A DNA stretch of 64,000 nucleotides from Thermodesulfovibrio sp. 3462-1 (GTDB taxonomy: Bacteria > Nitrospirota > Thermodesulfovibrionia > Thermodesulfovibrionales > Thermodesulfovibrionaceae), in the NCBI RefSeq assembly GCF_040451425.1, contig NZ_CP144374.1:963501-1027500 (forward strand). Direction: 5' to 3'. How positions within the stretch are numbered: the first letter of the stretch is position 1; each line of letters begins with the position of its first letter. The notes under the pieces are model-generated. The model searched no databases. It had not been told where the DNA came from and worked only from the letters and a program-made list of their open reading frames with translations. The translations under genes were made by a program, and so were the position numbers. Shown one piece after another: positions 18,415 to 27,903 of this stretch.

Positions 18415-19587
18415 ATGGAGAAGATTTATGTTAAACCATCTAAAAGATATGGACGACTTTGGATTTACAAAAATGAAATAGTCTCTGATGTATCTGAGCT
18501 TTCTCCTGGAACTTTAGTGAGAGTGTATGAATTAAAAACAAATAAAATTATTGGAACAGGATATATAAATCCAGAATCTACAATTTCTGTAAGACTTCTC
18601 AGTTTTAAAGAAGAAACAATTGATAATGAATTTTTCAAACTTAGAATTCTACAAAGCAAACGATATAGGGAAGAATTTTTGGGATTTGGAGAAACCTACA
18701 GAGTGATTTTCAGTGAATCAGATTTTCTTCCGGGATTGATTGTTGATAAATATAACAAATGCCTGGTAATTCAGATATTGACTGCAGGAATGGAAAAGTT
18801 TAAAGAAATTATAATTAAAATACTCGATGAAGTTTTTTGTCCAGAAATAATAATTCTAAAAAATGATTCCCCATCAAGATTGAAGGAAGGACTCCCGATT
18901 GAAAAACAAATAATTAAAGGAGAATTAAAAAAACTTCCCATGATCACCGAGGATAATGTTAATTTTTTATTTGATCCTCTTCATGGACAGAAAACAGGTT
19001 TTTTCCTTGACCAGAGAGAAAACAGAATTTTTCTAAAAAAACTGATTACATCCGGCACAGGACTTGACCTTTTCTGTTATGTTGGCGCATGGAGTATACA
19101 TATTGCTCAGAATGGAGCAATGGTTATAGGAGTTGACAACTCTCAAAATGCAATAGATTTAGCTAAAGAAAACGCAAAGATAAATAATGTTACTGAAAAA
19201 TGCAAATTTGTTAAAGCTGATGTATTTGACTACCTAAAATGGGAGATAAAGAAAAATAAAAAATACGATTTTATAGTGGTTGATCCTCCAGCCTTTGTAA
19301 AATCAAGGGCTGAGAAAACAGATGCTATTGAAGGCTATATAAATCTAAACACATTAGCATTAAAACTATTAAAAAAAGATGGTGTAATCGCTACATCTTC
19401 ATGTTCTCATCACATTTCTGAATACGAATTCTATGAAATCATTAAAGAAGCTTTTTTAAAAAATAAAAAATCAGGAAAAATAATTTACAAGGGGACACAA
19501 AGCAAAGACCATCCAATTCTGCTTAGTATGCCAGAAACAGCATATTTAAAGTGCTTCATCATTAAAGTACCTTATTGCCTCACATAA
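18415..19587 (+). CDS. class I SAM-dependent rRNA methyltransferase, RlmI-like
   Basis: 390 residues with the RlmI/RlmK-type layout. An N-terminal PUA-like RNA-binding domain (about 1-75, KRYGRLWIYKNEI) is followed by a central domain and a Rossmann methyltransferase with SAM motif LDLFCYVGAWSIHIAQNGA, VIGVDNSQNAI and the catalytic-type FIVVDPPAFVKS. Family members methylate cytosine C5 in 23S rRNA; the exact base here is not known. No ribosome site precedes the ATG at 18415; a TTGACT/CAAACT pair ends 7 nt before it, so the mRNA may be leaderless. The last codons (CLT and the stop) lie inside the terminal inverted repeat of the element that follows, suggesting the native C-terminus was altered by its insertion. 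Confidence 0.88.
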   Translation: MEKIYVKPSKRYGRLWIYKNEIVSDVSELSPGTLVRVYELKTNKIIGTGYINPESTISVRLLSFKEETIDNEFFKLRILQSKRYREEFLGFGETYRVIFSESDFLPGLIVDKYNKCLVIQILTAGMEKFKEIIIKILDEVFCPEIIILKNDSPSRLKEGLPIEKQIIKGELKKLPMITEDNVNFLFDPLHGQKTGFFLDQRENRIFLKKLITSGTGLDLFCYVGAWSIHIAQNGAMVIGVDNSQNAIDLAKENAKINNVTEKCKFVKADVFDYLKWEIKKNKKYDFIVVDPPAFVKSRAEKTDAIEGYINLNTLALKLLKKDGVIATSSCSHHISEYEFYEIIKEAFLKNKKSGKIIYKGTQSKDHPILLSMPETAYLKCFIIKVPYCLT

Positions 19588-19710
19588 AAATCTATTCAAA
19601 AGGAGTTTTTACCTTTTTCTTGACACCGTGTTGTCCTTGCATCCCTTGTGGGTGCGAAAAGGAATCGGCAACGAATGGTATTTCAAGTAGATTTTAAATG
19701 AGGCAATTCG
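19575..19710 (+). mobile_element. mosaic intergenic repeat, copy 1 (MITE-like)
   Basis: About 135 bp bounded by imperfect inverted repeats: left TTGCCTCACATAAAAATCTA at 19575-19594, and the right end whose complement reads TTGCCTCATTTAAAATCTA. Inside is a 70-bp block (19597-19666) identical to 39816-39885, then a 44-bp block (19667-19710) 38/44 identical to 49643-49686. It codes for no protein. The internal block can form small hairpins (GACA...TGTC, GCATCCC-TTGT-GGGTGC). Confidence 0.75.
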
Positions 19711-19715
19711 AGCTA

Positions 19716-19744
19716 TTGTCATAAATAAAAAATTTTGATATACT
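19716..19744 (+). promoter_or_regulatory. sigma70 promoter of ppsA
   Basis: TTGTCA (19716-19721), 17-bp spacer, TATACT (19739-19744). Predicted start near 19751 gives a leader of about 29 nt with AGGAGG before the ppsA ATG. The -35 begins 5 nt after the end of repeat copy 1. Confidence 0.75.
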
Positions 19745-19779
19745 TATTAAAAAATTTCAAAACAAAAGGAGGTAAAAAA

Positions 19780-22197
19780 ATGTTATTAATTTTATGGTTC
19801 AACCAGATAGGAATAAAGGATATTCCAATTGTAGGCGGTAAAAATGCATCTTTAGGAGAAATGTTAAGAAATCTTACACCAAAAGGCATTAATATTCCAG
19901 ATGGATTCGCAGTCACTGCAGAAGCCTATAAATACTTTATAAAATCAAATAATCTTGAAGAACCTTTGAAAGAAATTCTTTCTACTTTGGACAAATCAAA
20001 TCTTGAAGAACTTAAAAATAAAGGTAAAAAAATAAGAAAACTCATTCTTCAGGGTAAAATGCCTGAAGATTTGAAGCAGGCAATTATTAAAGCTTACAAG
20101 GAAATGGAGGAAAAATATGGAAAAGATGTTGATGTGGCAGTTCGTTCAAGCGCAACAGCTGAAGACCTTCCTGATGCATCCTTTGCAGGACAACAGGAGA
20201 CCTATTTAAACATTAGAGGTGCTCAAAATGTGGTAGAAGCAGTGCAAAAATGTTTCGCTTCACTTTTTACAGACAGAGCAATTTCATACAGAATTGACAA
20301 GGGTTTTGATCATTTTTCAGTATACCTTTCAGCAGCTGTTCAAAAAATGGTTCGTTCTGACAAAGCCTCCTCTGGAGTAATGTTTACTCTTGATACAGAA
20401 ACAGGATTTAAGGATGTGGTATATATTACAGGCTCATGGGGATTAGGTGAGTACGTTGTTCAGGGTATAGTAAACCCAGATGAATTTTATGTTTTTAAAC
20501 CCACATTAAAAGAAGGATACAGAGCAATAATATCGAAAAAAATTGGAGCAAAGCAGCAAAAACTAATATATGGAGAAAATTCTAAAAAACCTACAAAAGG
20601 TGTAAAAACAACTCTTGAAGAAAGACAAAATTTTGTATTAAACGATGATGAAATTTTAACCCTTGCTAAATGGGCAGTAATGATAGAAGAACACTATGGA
20701 AAACCAATGGATATAGAATGGGCAAAAGACGGAGATGGAATCTCAGCGGGAACTGGACAGCTTTTTATTGTTCAGGCAAGACCAGAAACAGTTCATTCTT
20801 TAAAGAGAGAAAACTTTTACGAAGTTTATGAACTTAAAGGACAAGGAACTGTGCTTTGCACAGGACTCGCTATAGGAAACAAGATAGGTCAGGGTAACGC
20901 CTGTATAATAAAAGAACCTTCCCAGATTCATCTCTTTAAACAAGGTCAGGTTCTTGTTACAGATATGACAGATCCGGACTGGGAACCAATAATGAAGGCT
21001 GCTGGCGCAATTGTTACAAATCGTGGAGGAAGAACATGTCATGCTGCCATAGTATCCCGTGAACTTGGCATTCCATGCGTTGTAGGTACAGGAAATGCTA
21101 CAGAAGTGATAAAGAATAATGAACCAATAACCATTGATTGTTCCAAGGGCGAGGAAGGAAAGGTCCTTCAGGGGATTATTCCCTATAAAGTAAAAAGAAT
21201 TGACCTTACAATTTTACCAAACACTAAAACGAAGATCATGATGAATGTAGGAATTCCTGAGCAGGCTTTTACTCAAGGTCAAATTCCCTGTGATGGTGTA
21301 GGACTCGCAAGAATTGAATTTATAATAAGCTCTCATATAGGAGTCCATCCCTTGGCATTAATTGAGTATCCAAAACTAAAAGAATCCACAGATGCTAAAA
21401 TTTTAAAAGTTGTTAAAGAAATAGAAAAAAGAACACCAATGTATGAAAACAAGCCAGATTTTTATGTTGACAAACTTGCCCAGGGAATTGCAATGATTGG
21501 CGCAGCATTTTATCCAAAGGACGTTATTGTTAGATTTTCAGATTTTAAAACAAATGAATACGCTGGTCTTATTGGTGGTTGGCTTTATGAACCTGTTGAA
21601 TCAAATCCTATGATTGGATGGCGCGGAGCAAGTAGATACTATGATCCAAAATTTGAACCTGCCTTTGCTCTTGAATGCCTTGCAATCAAAAAAGTTAGAG
21701 AGGAAATGGGATTAAAAAATGTAAAGGTAATGATTCCTTTTTGTAGAACTGTTGAGGAAGGCAAAAAAGTTATTGAAGTAATGAGAAAACACGGACTTAC
21801 TCAGGGACAAGAGGGGCTGGAAGTATATGTAATGTGTGAGATTCCAAGTAATGTAATTCTTGCAGAGGAGTTTGCAAAAATATTTGATGGATTTTCAATT
21901 GGTTCAAATGATTTGACCCAGCTCACACTTGGACTTGACAGAGACAGTGCATTAGTTTCTCATATTTATGATGAAAGAAATGAAGCTGTAAAAAGACTTG
22001 TAAAACAGGTAATTGAAACAGCGAAAAAATACGGTAGAAAAATTGGAATATGTGGACAGGCACCAAGCGATTTTCCAGAGTTTGCCGAGTTTTTAGTTGA
22101 ATGTGGAATAGACTCTATAAGTCTAATTCCAGACACGGTTCTTAAAACAAAGCTTCTTGTAGCAGAAAAAGAAAAACAGTTAAAAAATAAATATTGA
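19780..22197 (+). CDS. ppsA: phosphoenolpyruvate synthase
   Basis: PEP synthase converts pyruvate, ATP and water to PEP, AMP and phosphate, the irreversible gluconeogenic step. From the ATG at 19780 it has 805 residues; this start has AGGAGG 6-7 nt upstream and gives the usual N-terminus (LWFNQIGIKDIPIVGGKNASLGEM), whereas the in-frame ATG at 19735 adds 15 residues and overlaps the promoter -10. Seen in order: ATP-grasp domain with RSSATAEDLPDASFAGQQE, phosphohistidine block GGRTCHAAIVSRELGIPCVVG, and the PEP-binding barrel with GSNDLTQLTLGLDRD and GICGQAPSD. Regulation by the upstream repeat-associated promoter is likely. The rho promoter overlaps its stop codon. Confidence 0.96.
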   Translation: MLLILWFNQIGIKDIPIVGGKNASLGEMLRNLTPKGINIPDGFAVTAEAYKYFIKSNNLEEPLKEILSTLDKSNLEELKNKGKKIRKLILQGKMPEDLKQAIIKAYKEMEEKYGKDVDVAVRSSATAEDLPDASFAGQQETYLNIRGAQNVVEAVQKCFASLFTDRAISYRIDKGFDHFSVYLSAAVQKMVRSDKASSGVMFTLDTETGFKDVVYITGSWGLGEYVVQGIVNPDEFYVFKPTLKEGYRAIISKKIGAKQQKLIYGENSKKPTKGVKTTLEERQNFVLNDDEILTLAKWAVMIEEHYGKPMDIEWAKDGDGISAGTGQLFIVQARPETVHSLKRENFYEVYELKGQGTVLCTGLAIGNKIGQGNACIIKEPSQIHLFKQGQVLVTDMTDPDWEPIMKAAGAIVTNRGGRTCHAAIVSRELGIPCVVGTGNATEVIKNNEPITIDCSKGEEGKVLQGIIPYKVKRIDLTILPNTKTKIMMNVGIPEQAFTQGQIPCDGVGLARIEFIISSHIGVHPLALIEYPKLKESTDAKILKVVKEIEKRTPMYENKPDFYVDKLAQGIAMIGAAFYPKDVIVRFSDFKTNEYAGLIGGWLYEPVESNPMIGWRGASRYYDPKFEPAFALECLAIKKVREEMGLKNVKVMIPFCRTVEEGKKVIEVMRKHGLTQGQEGLEVYVMCEIPSNVILAEEFAKIFDGFSIGSNDLTQLTLGLDRDSALVSHIYDERNEAVKRLVKQVIETAKKYGRKIGICGQAPSDFPEFAEFLVECGIDSISLIPDTVLKTKLLVAEKEKQLKNKY

Positions 22198-22222
22198 CAA
22201 AATTTTTCAGATTTTGTATGCT
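22194..22222 (+). promoter_or_regulatory. sigma70 promoter of the rho operon
   Basis: TTGACA (22194-22199), 17-bp spacer, TATGCT (22217-22222). The -35 overlaps the ppsA stop codon. Transcription from about 22229 would give an 80-nt leader holding a 5-bp hairpin, ACCCT-CCTGA-AGGGT (22239-22253). The leader might serve Rho autoregulation, but no sequence proves it. Confidence 0.75.
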
Positions 22223-22310
22223 TAATTTATCAATAGTTACCCTCCTGAAGGGTTGAGTATTTTATAAAAGTGAAAAAAATCCTTAAAAAATCCATAATTG
22301 AGGTAATGTA

Positions 22311-23582
22311 ATGGAAAACAATAATATTCCGATTTCTATTTCTGAACTAAAACAGAAAAAAATTTCTGAACTTATGGAGATGGCAACTGCTCTTCACATT
22401 GAAAATGCCACCTCTATGAAAAAACAGGACCTTATTTTCGCAATACTTCAGAGTCAGATTGAAAAAATTGGAACTGTTTATGGTTCAGGGGTGCTTGAAA
22501 TTCTTCCTGATGGATTTGGTTTTTTAAGAAGTCCTGATTACAGTTATCTGCCAAGTCCTGATGACATTTATGTATCTCCATCACAGATTAGAAAATTTGG
22601 CTTAAGAACAGGAGACCTCATTACAGGCCAGATAAGACCTCCAAAGGAAAATGAAAGATACTTTGCTCTCCTTAAGGTTGAAACAATTAATGGTAAGCAG
22701 GTTGAAGAAATCATTAACAGACCTCTTTTTGATAACCTAACTCCATATTATCCCACTAAAAAAATTAATCTTGAATATGATCCAGCGGATTATTCTACAA
22801 GAGTTATGGATTTACTCACCCCTGTTGGAAAAGGTCAGCGCGGATTAATTGTTGCTGCTCCAAGAACAGGTAAAACAATGCTACTTCAGTCAATTGCAAA
22901 GGCAATAAAGAAGAATCATCCTGAGATATATTTAATTATCTTGCTTATTGATGAAAGACCAGAAGAAGTTACTGACTGGCGCAGACAGGTTACAGGCGCA
23001 GAAATAATAAGCTCTACTTTTGATGAGCCTGCTCAGAGACACTGTCAGGTTTCAGAAATGGTTATAGAAAGAGCAAAAAGACTTGTAGAAGAAGGGATTG
23101 ATGTTGTAATATTACTTGATAGTTTGACAAGACTTGCAAGGGCATACAATGCTATTACCCCAGCTTCTGGAAAAGTTCTCTCTGGAGGGCTGGAGGCAAC
23201 CGCTCTTCAGAAGCCAAAAAGATTTTTTGGTACAGCAAGAAATATTGAAGAAGGCGGTTCTTTAACAGTAATTGCCACAGCACTTGTTGAAACCGGAAGC
23301 AGAATGGATGATGTTATTTTCGAAGAATTTAAAGGCACTGGCAATATGGAAGTTCACCTTGACAGAAAACTTGCTGATAAAAGAATTTTCCCGAGCATTG
23401 ATATTGGTGCTTCTGGTACAAGAAAGGAAGAACTTCTTGTGCCTCCTGATGTTTTAAATAAAGTGTGGATTTTAAGAAAGGTATTAAGTACGTTAAGTCC
23501 TATTGAAGCAATGGAGTTTTTACTGAGCAAACTCAAAGGAACAAAATCCAATAAAGAATTTCTTGAGATGATGAACAAATGA
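22311..23582 (+). CDS. rho: transcription termination factor Rho
   Basis: Rho is the hexameric RNA-dependent ATPase that ends transcription. The 423-residue protein has the N-terminal Rho-N helices ([16 protein letters not shown]), the cold-shock-like primary RNA site ([30 protein letters not shown]), Walker A as [11 protein letters not shown], Walker B in [16 protein letters not shown], the Q-loop region around [14 protein letters not shown] and the C-terminal [23 protein letters not shown]. No large insertion domain. First gene of an operon with the thioesterase, purL and argS; its stop overlaps the next start by 4 bp. Confidence 0.98.
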   Translation: MENNNIPISISELKQKKISELMEMATALHIENATSMKKQDLIFAILQSQIEKIGTVYGSGVLEILPDGFGFLRSPDYSYLPSPDDIYVSPSQIRKFGLRTGDLITGQIRPPKENERYFALLKVETINGKQVEEIINRPLFDNLTPYYPTKKINLEYDPADYSTRVMDLLTPVGKGQRGLIVAAPRTGKTMLLQSIAKAIKKNHPEIYLIILLIDERPEEVTDWRRQVTGAEIISSTFDEPAQRHCQVSEMVIERAKRLVEEGIDVVILLDSLTRLARAYNAITPASGKVLSGGLEATALQKPKRFFGTARNIEEGGSLTVIATALVETGSRMDDVIFEEFKGTGNMEVHLDRKLADKRIFPSIDIGASGTRKEELLVPPDVLNKVWILRKVLSTLSPIEAMEFLLSKLKGTKSNKEFLEMMNK

Positions 23583-23977
23583 TGAAAACAGAAAACTACT
23601 GTTTTGTCTGTGGAAAGCAAAATCCGAAAGGTTTGAAAGCGGTTTTTAACCATGTTAATGGAAAATCTTACACAGAAATTATTCTTGAACAAGAGTATCA
23701 GGGTTACAGTGGAATAATTCATGGTGGGATTATTGCAGCGCTTCTTGATGAAGCCTGTGTTTATGCTGCAAATTCTTTAGGATTTAATACAGTTACAGCA
23801 GAGTTAAAAATAAGATTTAAAAATCCTGCAGCACCAAAAGAAAAATTGATTGTACAGGCAGAGGCAAATCATGTAAAATCAAAACTAATTGAAGCAAAAG
23901 CATGGATAAAAGATAAGCAAAATAAAATTATAGCAGAAGCAGAAGGAAAGTTAATAATAAAGGAAAAGACAAAGTGA
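23579..23977 (+). CDS. PaaI-family hotdog thioesterase
   Basis: 132 residues of the hotdog fold with the 4HBT/PaaI signature [23 protein letters not shown], where the HGG and the downstream acidic residue form the usual thioesterase site. [13 protein letters not shown] segment at the N-terminus is common in small family members. Substrate unknown, presumably an acyl-CoA. It starts with ATGATG overlapping the rho stop by 4 bp and ends overlapping the purL GTG by 4 bp, so it is translated within the rho operon. Confidence 0.85.
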   Translation: MMKTENYCFVCGKQNPKGLKAVFNHVNGKSYTEIILEQEYQGYSGIIHGGIIAALLDEACVYAANSLGFNTVTAELKIRFKNPAAPKEKLIVQAEANHVKSKLIEAKAWIKDKQNKIIAEAEGKLIIKEKTK

Positions 23978-26900
23978 TTATAAGATTTTACAGAAAAAGT
24001 GCTTTATCAACCTATCAAACAATCCAACTTCTTAATCGTATACACTCAGAAATCTCTACTGAGATTAAAAATATTGAAACAGAATTTTGTTATAATCTTC
24101 TGATAACTGAAGAGCTTTCGAAGGATGAATTAGCTATCCTTAGATGGCTTTTATCTGAGACCTTTGAGCCAGAGAATTTTTCAGAAAAAAGCTTCCTCAG
24201 TCCAGACAATGGGATGATATTTGAAGTAGGACCCAGACTTAATTTTTCAACTGCCTGGTCAACATGTGCTGTTTCTGTGTGTCACAGCATCGGAATAAAA
24301 AAAATTCAGAGAATAGAGCGTTCACGAAGATATAAACTTACTCCTACAGTTCCGAATTTTTCTGAAGAGGCTTTTTTAAACATGATTCATGATAGAATGG
24401 TTGAATGTCCATATCCAGAACCCTTGAAAGACTTCTGTCACGGAATAACTACAAAACCTGTAAGAGAAGTGCCTGTCTTAGAAAAGGGAAGAAAAGCACT
24501 TGAAGAAATAAATAACGAACTTGGTTTTGGCTGGGATGAATGGGATATAGAGTTTTATTTAAAACTTTTTAGAGATAAATTAAAAAGAAATCCAACTGAT
24601 GTAGAATGTTTTGATCTTGCCCAATCAAATAGTGAACATTCAAGACACTGGTTTTTTAGAGGAATTTTAATTATTGATGGTAAACCCGTAGAACGCTCAC
24701 TTTTTGATATAGTTAAAGAGCCCTTACAGAGAAATCCAAAAAATTCTGTAATAGCCTTTAAAGACAACTCAAGCGCTATATATGGAGCAAAAATAAGTTA
24801 TCTAAAGCCTGAAAAACCTATAAAACCTTCAAAATTCAAAATAGAAAAAAATCTTTATCATTTAATTTTTACTGCAGAAACCCACAATTTTCCAACTGGA
24901 GTGGCTCCATTTCCAGGTGCTGAAACAGGAACTGGTGGCAGAATCCGTGATGTTCATGCAACTGGTAAAGGTGCTTTGCCGATTGCAGGAACTGCTGCTT
25001 ATTGTGTAGGAAATCTTCAAATTCCAGGATATGAGCTTCCCTGGGAGGATAAAACTTTTCAGTATCCCGTAAATCTTGCAAAACCTCTTCAGATTGAAAT
25101 TGAAGCAAGTAATGGTGCTTCTGACTACGGGAATAAATTTGGTGAACCTGTGATTGCTGGATTTACTCGTTCTTTTGGGATGAGAATGCCTCATGGAGAA
25201 AGAATTGAATGGATAAAACCAATAATGTTCACTGGTGGAATTGGTCAGATAATGGATATACATAAAGAAAAGGACCCACCTCAAAAGGGAATGTATGTTG
25301 TAAAAATTGGTGGTCCTGCATACAGAATTGGGATAGGTGGTGGAGCTGCTTCTTCTGTTTTATCAGGACAACTTAGTGAAGATCTTGACTTCAATGCTGT
25401 TCAGCGTGGGGATGCTGAAATGGAAAATAAACTCAACAGAGTTGTCCGTGCCTGTGTTGAACTTGGAAGCAAAAATCCTATTGTAAGCATTCATGATCAG
25501 GGTGCTGGTGGAAACTGTAATGTTGTAAAGGAACTCGTTTATCCTGAAGGAGCAAAGATTGATATAAGAAAAGTTATTCTTGGAGATGAAACTCTTTCAG
25601 TTCTTGAAATATGGGGAGCTGAATATCAGGAAAATGATGCATTGTTAATAAAAAAAGAAAATGCTAACCTTTTTAAAACTCTTTGTGAAAGGGAAAGGCT
25701 TCCCTGGTCAATTATTGGAGAAGTAACAGGAGATGGGAAACTTATTGTTTATGACAGCAAGGATGGTCAGATTGCTGTAAACTTTGACCTTAAAGATGTT
25801 CTTGGAGAAATTCCAAAAAAAGAATTTAAACTTACCCGAGTTGAAAGAAAACTTGAACCCTTAATACTCCCTGAAAATTTAACAATTCATGAAGCTCTGG
25901 ATAGGGTTTTGAGAGTTCTTTCTGTTGGTTCAAAAAGATTTTTAACAAATAAAGTGGACCGCTCAGTTACAGGCCTTATTGTGAGACAGCAGTGTGCTGG
26001 TCCTGTTCAGCTCACTGTTTCTGATGTATGCGTAGTTGCTCAAAGTTATTTTGATAAAACAGGGATAGCCCATGCAATTGGAGAGCAACCTATAAAAGGA
26101 CTTATAAATCCAGAGGCAATGGCAAGACTTTCAGTAACTGAGGCACTTACAAATATTGTATGGGCAAAAATTACAAGCCTTGAAGACATAAAATGTTCAG
26201 CTAACTGGATGTGGGCAGCAAAACTTCCTGGTGAAGGGGTGCGTCTCTACAGAGCTGCTCAGGCAATGGCAGAACTAATGATAAAACTCGGCATTGCTAT
26301 TGATGGAGGCAAAGATTCTCTTTCAATGGCTGCAAAGATAAAAACAAATGAGACAGTTGAAGTCGTCAAATCTCCTGGATCTCTTGTAATTTCAGCATAT
26401 GCTCCCTGTCCTGATATAAACAAGGTAATAACTCCTGATATAAAACATCCAGGGGAAAGCGTAATTCTTTTTATTGACCTGAGTCCTGGCAAAAAAAGAC
26501 TGGGTGGTAGTGCTTTAGCTCAATGTTTTAACCAGATTGGCAGTGAATGTCCTGATCTTGAAGATCCTGCGCTTTTAAAAAGAGCTTTTCAAGTAGTCCA
26601 GAATTTAATTGATAAAAACCTGATACTTTCAGGCCACGACCGCTCAGATGGAGGTCTGATTGTAACTTTGCTTGAGATGGCTTTTTCAGGCAGTGCAGGT
26701 TTATTAATAGAAGTAAATTCTTCTGAGCTTGAAATTGAAAAAAATCTGTTTCTTATTTCAGAACTTTTCAATGAAGAACCAGGGGTTGCTATAGAAGTTG
26801 ATCTTAAAAAACTCAAAAAAGTAAAAGAAATACTTGCTGAACAAAATCTTCCCCATTATGAGATTGCAAAAACCATAAAAGAAGACAGAATCATTATCAA

Positions 26901-27903
26901 GCAAGAAAACAAAATTGTCTTTGATAAGCCCATGACCAAACTAAGAGATCTCTGGGAAGAAACAAGTCATAGAATTGATATGCTCCAGGCAAATCCTGAA
27001 TGTGTAAAAGAAGAAAAAAGAGTAATTTATTCAAGAACTGCACCAAGATATACAATAAGCTTCAAACCAGAAAGCACTCCAGTACTGCTGCTTAAAAAAA
27101 AGGTAAAGCCTCCTGTTGCTATAATTCGTGAAGAAGGAAGCAATGGAGACAGAGAAATGGCAGCAGCTTTTTATATGGCAGGATTTGAACCATGGGATGT
27201 GTGTATGCAGGATTTGATAGATAGAAAGATTTCACTTAGGCAATTTAAGGGAGTTGCTTTTGTTGGAGGATTTAGCTTTGCTGATGTTCTTGACTCTGCT
27301 AAAGGATGGGCAGGCTGTATCAAGTTCTCTCATCTTAGAAAAGAGTTTGAAGAATTTTATATGCGTCCTGATACATTTAGCCTGGGAGTTTGCAATGGAT
27401 GTCAGCTTATGGCACTTCTTGGATGGGTTCCATGGTATGGAATTGAACAAAATCAACAACCCCGTTTTATATGGAATAAATCTGGAAGATTTGAATCCAG
27501 ATGGGTGAGCATTAAAATCCTGCCTTCTCCATCAATTATGCTCAGTGGCATGGAAGACTCAGTGCTTGGAGTATGGATAGCTCATGGAGAAGGAAGAGCC
27601 TATTTCCCTGATGAAAAAATTCTGAATAAAGTAATTGAGAAAAATCTTGCCCCTCTTCGTTATGTTGATGATGATGGAAATATTACAGAAACCTATCCAT
27701 TTAATCCAAATGGTTCCCCTTTAGGAATAACCGCATTATGCACTGAAGATGGTAGGCATCTTGCGATGATGCCTCATCCAGAGAGAGCTTTTTTACTGTG
27801 GCAATGGCCATGGATACCGGAGAAATGGAAAAAATCTATAAAAGCATCTCCGTGGTTAAAAATTTTCCAGAATGCAAGAAGGTGGTGTGATGGGAATGCA
27901 TAA
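23974..27903 (+). CDS. purL: phosphoribosylformylglycinamidine synthase, large single-chain PurL
   Basis: Fourth step of purine synthesis, FGAR plus glutamine and ATP to FGAM. At 1309 residues this is the large form with N-terminal, two synthetase and a C-terminal glutaminase domain, in place of the separate PurS, small PurL and PurQ of many bacteria. Visible are TAETHNFPTGVAPFPGAETGTGGRIRD (substrate/ATP site, residues about 300), NDQGAGGN-like SIHDQGAGGNCN, and in the glutaminase LGVCNGCQLMALLGW (catalytic Cys) and MMPHPERAFLLWQWPW (His-Glu). GTG start overlapping the previous stop by 4 bp. The form is typical of gammaproteobacteria and eukaryotes. Confidence 0.95.
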   Translation: MIIRFYRKSALSTYQTIQLLNRIHSEISTEIKNIETEFCYNLLITEELSKDELAILRWLLSETFEPENFSEKSFLSPDNGMIFEVGPRLNFSTAWSTCAVSVCHSIGIKKIQRIERSRRYKLTPTVPNFSEEAFLNMIHDRMVECPYPEPLKDFCHGITTKPVREVPVLEKGRKALEEINNELGFGWDEWDIEFYLKLFRDKLKRNPTDVECFDLAQSNSEHSRHWFFRGILIIDGKPVERSLFDIVKEPLQRNPKNSVIAFKDNSSAIYGAKISYLKPEKPIKPSKFKIEKNLYHLIFTAETHNFPTGVAPFPGAETGTGGRIRDVHATGKGALPIAGTAAYCVGNLQIPGYELPWEDKTFQYPVNLAKPLQIEIEASNGASDYGNKFGEPVIAGFTRSFGMRMPHGERIEWIKPIMFTGGIGQIMDIHKEKDPPQKGMYVVKIGGPAYRIGIGGGAASSVLSGQLSEDLDFNAVQRGDAEMENKLNRVVRACVELGSKNPIVSIHDQGAGGNCNVVKELVYPEGAKIDIRKVILGDETLSVLEIWGAEYQENDALLIKKENANLFKTLCERERLPWSIIGEVTGDGKLIVYDSKDGQIAVNFDLKDVLGEIPKKEFKLTRVERKLEPLILPENLTIHEALDRVLRVLSVGSKRFLTNKVDRSVTGLIVRQQCAGPVQLTVSDVCVVAQSYFDKTGIAHAIGEQPIKGLINPEAMARLSVTEALTNIVWAKITSLEDIKCSANWMWAAKLPGEGVRLYRAAQAMAELMIKLGIAIDGGKDSLSMAAKIKTNETVEVVKSPGSLVISAYAPCPDINKVITPDIKHPGESVILFIDLSPGKKRLGGSALAQCFNQIGSECPDLEDPALLKRAFQVVQNLIDKNLILSGHDRSDGGLIVTLLEMAFSGSAGLLIEVNSSELEIEKNLFLISELFNEEPGVAIEVDLKKLKKVKEILAEQNLPHYEIAKTIKEDRIIIKQENKIVFDKPMTKLRDLWEETSHRIDMLQANPECVKEEKRVIYSRTAPRYTISFKPESTPVLLLKKKVKPPVAIIREEGSNGDREMAAAFYMAGFEPWDVCMQDLIDRKISLRQFKGVAFVGGFSFADVLDSAKGWAGCIKFSHLRKEFEEFYMRPDTFSLGVCNGCQLMALLGWVPWYGIEQNQQPRFIWNKSGRFESRWVSIKILPSPSIMLSGMEDSVLGVWIAHGEGRAYFPDEKILNKVIEKNLAPLRYVDDDGNITETYPFNPNGSPLGITALCTEDGRHLAMMPHPERAFLLWQWPWIPEKWKKSIKASPWLKIFQNARRWCDGNA

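Noticed and set aside
22239..22253. Hairpin after ppsA as its terminator
   Set aside because: The stem is 5 bp with no T-run, and it lies downstream of a good rho promoter, so it is more likely part of the rho leader.
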